Both the position numbers and the translations under genes were made by a program. From NCBI GenBank assembly GCA_003184365.1, contig NKYR01000139.1:31667-95666 (forward strand): DNA of 64,000 nucleotides, written 5' to 3'. The notes under the pieces were generated by a model that saw nothing but the letters and a program-made list of their open reading frames with translations, searched no databases and was not told where the DNA came from. Source of the stretch: Evernia prunastri (taxonomy: Eukaryota; Ascomycota; Lecanoromycetes; Lecanorales; Parmeliaceae). Of this stretch, positions 56,410-64,000 are shown one piece after another; within the stretch, counting starts at the first letter, position 1; each line of letters starts with the position of its first letter.

Positions 56410-58978
56410 ATGGAGAACATTCCGCCCTCCTACGAAACCGCAGTAGCGAGAAATCCATGGGGACTCATAGCTCCCTACATACCCTCTGCCGACTTGTGTG
56501 CCCTCAATAGAGTCAATCATGAATTGCACCAGGTCTTTGCTCCATACCTGTGGGGTAATCCAGCCTCACATTTTGGAACGGAGAACGATAGAGTTTATGG
56601 TAGGAACAGGATGGAATTCCCATAGGATAATGTACTGACCTAGACTAGTCGCCTTGACACGCTTCAAAAGAATCCTGAAGCGAGTGCGCCTGAGTGTGAG
56701 GGAGCTCACTCACACTCTGCATCTTCCCCCTGCTCAATCAGAGGTACGCTCATGACGACAAGTCACTCGGGAAGAATAAGGACGCTTACCCCCCTAAAAG
56801 ATCTATGACGGGCCTCACCCAGAGTGGCTTCGAGATGTCCTGGAGCAGCTGCCAAACCTCCAATCTCTGGTTGTTTCGCGGCTCCCCTTCTTCGACCATA
56901 TGGCATTGCTAGCATTACGAAACTACAGCAGCGGTCGCCGACCTTCACTTGCTGGTTCAGATCCTACATTCGCACTTCGACTCCTCATAGCTGGAAGCTG
57001 CCGGAATACTACATCGCAAGGGTTGATGGAGGCTCTGGATCATTTTCCAAACCTTGCCTTCCTAGACCTCTCCAATACACTAGCGGCAAGAGATAGGAAT
57101 TTTCTGTGGAAGCTGAAGGATTTACCTTCACTTCAAGTATTGAAACTACGCGGTGTGCATTTGAGGGACGAAGACATCGATGTTCTGGCCGAGGCTTTAG
57201 GTGTCAAAGTGCGAAGCCTCGATGTTCAAAGCAATCACCTTACAGACCACAGCGTTCGGACTCTTCTGTCCTTTTGCTTCCGAGCGGATAGCGATTTTAA
57301 TAGCTTATCGAACGGGAGATCACATGCTGTTTCAGATCTTGCCTTGGAAGACTGGCCTGCAGGCTTTGTGCGACCTGATCCTGCAGTACTCGACGAATTC
57401 AAAGACGAAAGCTATGATGAGCGCTTTGTTCGGCGCTTGACTGCCGGCGTTGTCAGTAGACTGCCATACGAGGACATGCCTCATTCCGGGATCACACATC
57501 TCTACATTGCCGATAACAACCTTACAGTGGAGGGTTTAGCGGCCTTAGTTCGGTCCGGAAAGCTGCGTGTCCTCGATGCAGGCTCAGTGGATAAATCTGT
57601 GCATGGACCTTATTCAGAGGCATCACCGTCGCTTTCTCCATTCGATGCTCGTCACATTCGACTACCAGGAGTGGAGAAGCTTACGCCCATCCTCAACAAG
57701 CATGCACAAGACATGACCTCGCTACGGCTTCATCATGCGATTATTACCAAGGCCGCCCCACTTAAGGATGCGTGCTCACCTGTAACTCCTTGCGAGCTCG
57801 GGTCGGGAAATACAAAGCACGAATTGGACGGATCAGCGCCAAGTGAGCTGGATGCACCAGTGTACGAGTTGGATGCCACACCACCACTCTACGAGCTCGA
57901 GATACGAGATCCGCAGCCACATTACGAGTTGCCCGGAGACTCGACACATATCTACGTCTCCCCACCAATTGGTGACAAACCTACTCTTAGTAAGGAAGAA
58001 AGCCAGCCGGAGGCCAGACGTGGGAGCGTCTTCGCACCAGAATCGTTGGAATCAGAAGAGTCTGATGAAGACGCAGCCCCAGTGCTCACGGCAACTGGCC
58101 TGGGCTCGGTTGCGCAAGCTGTAAATGGCGTGAACGGTTCCAACCAGGCCATGAGTGTAACGAGCAATGACCGAGTCGGTACTGGTAAACAAAGTGCGCA
58201 ACTGCAAACTTCACTAGTTGAGAAGCAACGACAAGAGCTTCGATCCAATCGGCGTGATAAACCTCATGGCTTAACACCAGGGATGCTGCCAAAGCTTCGA
58301 ACGCTCACTTTGACCAATGTTCCATGTTTTGACAAAACAGGACGAGTAGTGGATGCTTTAATTCAATTTATCAAGGACTGTGCCGCGGAAGCTGAGCTTG
58401 CCAACCTGCAAGCTCGCCTTGACGTGGACCCTGTACGGAAGCCGGGAGAACGTCAGTCAAAGCACAATCGCCACATCGCTCGTGAGATCTTTGCGCTGCG
58501 GCATATTGCGCTTGAGATGGTTCCAGCAAAATCACCGATCCTTCCCAACCGCACGTCAAGCAGAACCAAGTCATCCACGGAAGATGCAGACACTGAAGCG
58601 TTCTGGTCCGCCGCCGAGAACGATTTCACCTTCTTCGATAACGATGAGGAGTGCGGTCTGCCTTCCATAAACACCGACCCTTACATTCCTCGCTCGGCGT
58701 TATCCGAAAAGATCACAATGCCGGCGGATGGCCTTCAACTTGACAGTGCGCCAAAGTTGGAGACCACCGAACAGAAAGATGCGCCGATCGACGTTGTGCA
58801 GGAGCTGGCTAAGTTCAGGAAGAGGAAGAAGGCGGATTACGAAAACGCGGTGCAGAGGGGACTGTCGCACGTCGATGGGTACTGGCCGGGCGAGGTCCAA
58901 GTCGTGAGAGGGCATCATGCCGGTGGCAAGATAAACTACTACGGGAACCATTTCGAAAAGGGAGGTTTTTATCGATGA
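56410..58978 (+). CDS. Leucine-rich-repeat protein, fungal-specific
   Basis: Three exons: 56410-56599, 56649-56743 and 56801-58978, giving 820 residues. The first 60 residues have an F-box-like look (WGLIAPYIPSADLCALNRVN followed by HELHQVFAPYLW), although I would not call a firm F-box. LRR-type repeats follow between about 100 and 320: LEQLPNLQSLVVSRLPFF, HFPNLAFLDLSNTLAA, LPSLQVLKLRGVHLRDEDI and ITHLYIADNNLTVEGLAAL. A long disordered, acidic segment (about 370-570) with repeated YELDA/YELE motifs separates them from a further LRR-like strand (LPKLRTLTLTNVP). The conserved C-terminus (VDGYWPGEVQVVRG, NYYGNHFEKGGFYR) is recognisable in fungal homologs. A role as a substrate adaptor is possible but unproven. 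Confidence 0.82.
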
Positions 58979-59361
58979 AAGCGCACATATGGGGCCTCAT
59001 CGAGTTCCCTGAGGGCTGCATCGGCCCAGAGGGAAAAGGGGGGAATCTGTCAGGGGCACCGTTAGAGAGGGACGAGCTAAGTGCGTTGCACGATTAATGA
59101 AAGTTCATGATTGTCGAGTTGGGCAGCTTCTTCCCGCTTATTAGCGCCTGTATGTTTGGGATCTTGAAGGGCAGGGGACGTCTGTGTCGCCTTTGCACAG
59201 TACAGAGCAAAAGCAGGGCGCAACGAGCTCTGTCTGTCCCCAGAAATGATTGTCAACAAGTTACCCAAACATTGATTACTTTTCGTTTCCAAATTGTACC
59301 AACCATCTTCCCCTTTTGCAGCCAACACCCCGAATCATTTACCCCTTTTTACCCCCTCGAA
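58979..59361. other. Intergenic between convergent genes
   Basis: A 383-bp spacer between the LRR gene and the decarboxylase stop. The right end is a C-rich run (59360-59395). The open frame continuing through it on the + strand is antisense to the GC-rich decarboxylase exon and is not supported. Confidence 0.55.
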
Positions 59362-61198
59362 TCATTTCACCCCCCCGACCCTCCCCCAAACCTTCTTCCC
59401 CAACTCCACCACCGCCTCGACCAACCCCTCCACCGTGCCCCTCCCCGTCTCCCTGCTTACCACAGCCCGCATGAACGCGCCCCTCCCGTCGTCCCCGCCC
59501 GCGTAGTCAATCATGAACCCCTTCGGCACCAAGCTCCGCACCACCTCCCGTGTTACCCGCCCATTCCGTTCCGCCTCCGCCTCCGCCTCCTCCGCCCGCA
59601 GCAGCCCCGCCGGGGCGTAGTAGAAGCACACCTGGCAGCACGGCGGCGGGTCCGGCCCCACGAGCACGAGGTCGGCGTGCGCGGCGACGAGTCCCGCCAG
59701 GTGCGCGGCCGTCGCGAAGGCCGCGTAGCCGGCGCTGCCGTGGTGGAGCCATCCGAGGTACAGCTTTAGGCTGTCGCCGCGGCGGCCGCACTGCAGCGTT
59801 AGGTCGGCGAGGTCGTGGACGTCGGAGGAGGAGGAAGAGGCGTCCGACGGTGATGATGACGAGGAGTGAAAGAGGTAGTCCGCCGGGAGGGTGTTGCTGC
59901 GGTGGAATTGGCGCATGTCGGCGCCGAGGAGGAAGGAGCAGGTGATTGGTACGCCCATCATTTTGTGCGGGTTCACGGCGATGGAGTCGGCGAGATGGCT
60001 GCCGGCGAGTTTGCGCGCGTGGGTGGGGGAGAAGATGGCCGGTCCGCCCCATGCTGGATTCATGGATTTCGGAGTCAGTCTTGCTTGTTTGAGGGGATCG
60101 CGGCGAGCCTTTGGACATGTCCGGAGAGCGAAAGCTCCCAGGACATGTCTCAAGACTCAACCTTTGGCTCAAAAGAGGGGACGTAAGCTCTGAAAATACG
60201 TACAGGCGTCGACATGGAGCCAGAGGTTGTGCGCCTTGCAGATGGCTGCGAGGGGGCCGATGGGGTCGTACGAGCCCAGGACAGTGGTGCCAGCGGTGGC
60301 GTTGACGTAGAAGGGCGTCTGGCCTTGGTCTTTGGCCTCGGCGATTAGGGACGAGAGGGCGGTCGGGTCCATGCTACCGGTATTCGGGTCCACGGGGACG
60401 GAGCGGACGGCGGAAGTGCCGAGGCCGAGCATCTGGGCGGCTTTTTCGATGCTGTAGTGACCATGGGCGGAGGTGAAAAGGACGAGCTTGAGGTCGTTGG
60501 CCGTGTTGCTGTGGGTTTTGGTGTCGGGGTGGAGGGTGTTGCGGGCGATTACCATGGACGTGGTGTTGGAACTTGAGCCTCCTTGTACTGAGATGCCACC
60601 TGCATGCGGTCCCTTGAGGCCGAAGAGGTTGGCGAGAGCACGGGTCGTGTGTTTTTCGATTATGGTCAGTGCAGGGGATACTTCGTACGTGTGGACGTTG
60701 GTGTTGAGAGTAGCGAGGATCAATTCGCTGGCGAGGCCGGGGGCGTCGGTCGAGGCATAAAGTTTACTCATGAAGCCGCGATCCCAGGTGTTTACTGAGT
60801 ACTGCAGTATCTGCTCTACTTGTTTTAAGAAATCGGCTTGTGCCAGGCCAGTCTGCGGTAAATTTAGGTCCATGAGTTGAGACAACTTTTGAGGTTTGTG
60901 GTGTTCCACAAGGGCAGTACGTGGGCCACCACCTTCAACGGAAAGACCGTGACCGGTCTTTTTGGTAGATGCATCTTCGTCTGCCGAACGTATGAAGGGG
61001 ATCAGGAGATCTTGTACAGCGTTGAGTAGCTGCGACTTTTGTTAGGCATCACGCGTATACTGAGATAGGAGAAGACAGATAGGAGCACTTTAAACCTAAC
61101 GCATATAGAATACGAACATTAGAGACTTGATCTGCTCGAGATGGGACTGGTTGCTTTTCCGCTGGGCGATGGGCCAGATTGGAATCTTGATCAGCCAT
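59362..61198 (-). CDS. PLP-dependent group II decarboxylase (glutamate/diaminobutyrate-decarboxylase-like)
   Basis: Three exons on the minus strand: 61198-61118, 61029-60204 and 60053-59362, giving 532 residues. The fold-type I decarboxylase motifs are in order: GISVQGGSSSNTTSM, then SAHGHYSIEKAAQMLG with the PLP-stacking His, ATAGTTVLGSYDPI, HVDASWGGPA across the second splice, and SIAVNPHKMMGVP with the Schiff-base Lys. It resembles fungal proteins annotated as cysteine-sulfinate, glutamate or L-2,4-diaminobutyrate decarboxylase; the substrate cannot be fixed. A Ser/Asp-rich loop (HSSSSSPSDASSSSSD) is inserted after NTLPADYLF. The last exon is far more GC-rich than the first two. The first donor is GTTCGT. 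The start at MADQDSNLAHRP is the only ATG that leads into LLNAVQDLL. NOP9 ends 197 bp upstream on the same strand. Confidence 0.9.
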
Positions 61199-61394
61199 CT
61201 TGAAGTGGGAAAAGCAAAGAGATGATAATGAGAGGAAGAGGATAGAGTCGAATGCGTTAGGGGATCTGTTGTCGTGAGGTTTGAGTTGTGAACTTTTGAT
61301 GCTGCAGTTACATATGTACTTGAGGTATTGAAAAAGTACCACTTTCGTCATCGTCATGACTTTAGTGCCGAAAAGTACCGTACTCGCTCCCGCA

Positions 61395-63541
61395 CTAAGC
61401 TTTACCCTTAATGCCAGCCCTTCCTTGCGGGATGCTATTCGCCCCAGTACTATTGTCTGTCCTCGCCTTTAGCCCCTTGTGCTGTTGTTTCGCTGAACCC
61501 GCTCTATATCGTTCTCTGGCAAGCTCGATACTTGTCTTGGCCGGCTTGCTTGTGTCTTGGCTTTGGCCCTTTGCATCGTTCAGCCACTCCCTTCTTTTCG
61601 TCCTGTAGATATCCATCTTCCAGTTTCTCCATACCGCTCTGCCAGAGATCGAGGCTCGCAAGGCTGACTCGTGCTGCGCAAGTTCGTCGGCGATCCTTTC
61701 CCTCATGAACGTGAGACCGTTGGTCGCTTCCCAAAACGAGTCAACAACGTGTGAAGCAATAGGATCCACTGCGAGGTCGTCTATGCGGCCATAGAAGCGT
61801 GGTATGACCAATCGACGGAATTTTGGTGCTTGCTCTGGGCAGACCAAAGCTGTTTGTAGGACACGGGATGCTGTCCGGTCCTTGGCTATCATGATTAAAA
61901 GAGCTGTCTCCATGGCCAGTAACCCGTCGCAGATCAGTTCTCGCAGTGAATCTGGTGCCGCTAACATGAATTGAGCCAGTAGAGATCCATGGACTTTAGC
62001 ACTGTCTTTGGAATCTAATTGTTTTCTGCGGTCTTCCGCCATACCTTCTGTGGGTCCTGTGCTTACCTTAAGCATCTCCACCAGACGTTCGGATGGTCTC
62101 TCTCCGTAAGCCTGCTTCAAGCCGGTTGAGATTAATGATACGTCCAGTCGTCGTACATGGCATCTTTCTATTAACGTCTTGATGACTGATGTACGCGAGC
62201 GCTTGATCAGCGTCTCGATCTCAGGGTAGATTTCGTCTAGAGCAGTCACCAAGTCTTCCTTGTTCAGGCGCTCAATGATTTTGATGACCACGAAAGCAGC
62301 GACCTCATTTTTCGCAAACGTCCCAATTTTGTCTTTGAAAAGGCTTTTGTAAAAAGCTTTGAATGTCTTGCCTGGTACATTTATGATAATGACTTCCAGG
62401 AGCCGTGATCCGATTGTATCGTAGACCAGATGATTGACGAAAGAAGCGCTTTCGGTACCCTCCGCTAATATATCATCGGGGACAAGCTTTCGAAATAGAG
62501 AACTCGTGTCTTTCGCGCTTTGCTTACCGGATCTTGTGAGCTCAAGTTCAAGGAAAAGTTGCAGAACTGGATTGGCGATGGGATGAGTCGCTAGTGCCCT
62601 GAGATATGTTGTGTCCAGACCTGCTACTGCTCCTGCCATCATCTTCTCCAACGCGGCGTGAAAGGAATCTGGTACCATTCGCGCTTCTATCTTCTCTTCT
62701 GTGGGCGTTGGTTTTGTACCAGAGATAGAGACGTTTTCTTTCTTTTTGCTCTGCAGCACTGAGGAAGAGTTTACAGCCGTAAGCGGCATACCGGAGAGCA
62801 CGATTAGTAGGACGCGCAGTGGATGTGACGCAAATTGATCACTCATCAAGTACCCCAGATTGCCTTCCAACTCATTCAGTGTATATAGGAAGAGATTCTC
62901 CATAGAGACATAGACGTCCCCATTTCCCTGATTCTGCTTTCCCTCGTCTAGAGGAGCAGTCAGCTCTTGGTTAACGGTTGGCGCTGCTTGTAGGAACAAA
63001 GCTTCGCAGCAATGAGAAGCGAATCGGTGCTGTACGAGGTGTAAGAAGCTACGAATGTCAGATGCATCACCCTCAGTAGCTACAGCAAGCGAGCTTACTG
63101 TCCACTGAACTTCTGGAACAGATTCTTCAATTGATCCGGCGTCGAGAGCAGAATCAATCGCTCCATAAGCCTTGAGCATGACTGGCTGTTGGCGATCTTG
63201 AGCTCCTTCCCACCGGCCTCCTTGTAAACATTGGCCAGGAAAAGATTTCGTTCCTCTGGATCGGCGAACTGGTTAAGTTCTAGCATAGAATCCGCCCTCT
63301 TGAAGTACTCCTGCTCTTCTTCATCCAGTAACCCGTAGAAGGGGAGATCTTCGGGTCGAGGAGCATACTCCGGGTAGCCTCCTTGTGGTGCAGCTTCATC
63401 ATCACCATCAACTATGATCTCCGTCTCTGCTTCTGCGTCTTCTGACTTCTGCCGCTTGGAGGTTGAGGCTTGGTCTTGCTCCTCCTCGCGTTTCCGCTTC
63501 TTTTCCTCCCGACGCCCTCGTTTTCTGTGCTCCTTCGGCAT
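61395..63541 (-). CDS. NOP9: Nucleolar protein 9 (Pumilio-repeat rRNA-binding protein)
   Basis: Two exons on the minus strand: 63541-63099 and 63048-61395, giving 698 residues, close to the family length. The intron restores FSGHFLHLVQHRFASH. The N-terminus is a basic Lys/Arg/Glu stretch (RKRGRREEKKRKREEE) typical of nucleolar proteins, followed by DLPFYGLLDEEEQEYFKRAD. Degenerate Pumilio repeats run from about 130 to 600, for example SQSCSRLMERLI, GSRLLEVIIINV, TSVIKTLIERC, TASRVLQTALV and ASHVVDSFWEAT. Nop9 binds pre-18S rRNA near the site D region and is needed for small-subunit maturation. The C-terminus (WRNWKMDIYRTKRREWLND) is the conserved tail. The frame is intact. Confidence 0.95.
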
Positions 63542-64000
63542 TGCGATTGTAGTAAAGTGGTGTGCGTGTCTGGAGAAAAGTAAGAAGAGGAAGTGCGGAA
63601 CATTGATCGACAAGGGTTCAGATTGGCAACTTTACCCGAGAGTCTCGGATAAAAAGGGTCCGACCTGGTGGTACAGAGGTACATTGATCTTGACCACGGC
63701 TACATTTGCTTCCAGCATCGACTCATTCAGACTTGATTAGGCTTGTACTGGCTAGGAAGTCGAATGCACGCCATGGAACCGCTTGCCCCCGGGCCAAATG
63801 CCTTTACGGAAGAACGTATCCGCCAAGTCTGTTGTAATTGTAAACATCGCTCTAAGACCTTGGCGCTGAAGTCTCGATGTTTGCGTGCTCAGAAGCTCTT
63901 GGTGCAAACGATAGCGCAAAACCACATTTTTGTTCACACATCCACAACGACATCATTTACGGGTCTGAGGCCTACAGTACGGTAATCAGCTCATTATGAG
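63542..64000. other. NOP9 upstream region to window end
   Basis: The NOP9 promoter should be here. A + strand frame starting near 63763 (MHAMEPLAPGPNAF) runs to 63985 but has no recognisable domain. It may be a first exon of a gene that continues beyond the window, or nothing. I do not call it. Confidence 0.4.

Noticed and set aside
59107..59769. 220-codon + strand frame over the decarboxylase last exon
   Set aside because: Antisense shadow of a GC-rich exon; Pro/His/Arg-rich without domain.
63743..63985. + strand frame near the window end as the first exon of another gene
   Set aside because: No recognisable domain, and the continuation is outside the window, so it cannot be supported.

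Overview
The window is nuclear DNA of a filamentous ascomycete (Pezizomycotina). Protein-coding genes are split by short introns, mostly about 50-150 nt, with GT..AG borders and often a CTGAC/CTAAC-like branch site. The gene set is fungal: a SAGA subunit SPT7, a CFEM GPI-type protein, a Zn2Cys6 regulator, a fungal plasma-membrane H+-ATPase and the relic of a highly reducing polyketide synthase. I cannot resolve the class from sequence alone. All exon coordinates were read by eye from frame continuity and splice signals. For each main multi-exon gene, exon lengths sum to a whole number of codons.

Left part (1-27.5 kb) is a dense housekeeping region. In order: the 3' end of DNA polymerase epsilon (POL2, +), a PRISE-type reductase (-), a 70-residue Mrx7-like mitochondrial protein (-), a classical tyrosine phosphatase (+), RPS26 (-), a CBS/PB1 tail-anchored protein (+), importin PSE1/KAP121 (+), chaperonin CCT7 (+), SAGA subunit SPT7 (-), a VanZ-like membrane protein (+), a CFEM protein (+), a GC-rich NAD(P)-binding protein (+) and a secreted type-B carboxylesterase/lipase (-).

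Middle part (27.5-56.4 kb) alternates isolated genes with long gene-poor stretches. Intact genes are a PMA2-type H+-ATPase (+), a fungal-specific hypothetical protein (+), quinolinate phosphoribosyltransferase BNA6 (+), an aldose 1-epimerase (-) and a short Zn2Cys6 regulator (-). The gene-poor pockets hold microsatellites, homopolymer tracts, a dispersed TACCT/AGGTA motif and three broken genes. These are an ER-KR fragment of a reducing polyketide synthase (29.6-30.6 kb), a frameshifted secreted-protein gene (31.5-32.1 kb) and a decayed LovD/class-C beta-lactamase-type serine hydrolase (54.5-55.6 kb).

Right part (56.4-64 kb) is ordinary again: a leucine-rich-repeat protein (+), a PLP-dependent group II decarboxylase (-) and the nucleolar Pumilio-repeat protein NOP9 (-). 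I found no tRNA, rRNA, CRISPR array or intact transposon. The genes do not form one pathway. The window looks like conserved housekeeping blocks interrupted by decaying accessory DNA. I did not find a convincing new system; the most informative unusual items are the two secondary-metabolism relics, the CFEM protein lacking the usual heme-ligand Asp, the acidic insertion in the H+-ATPase and two long poly-G tracts.
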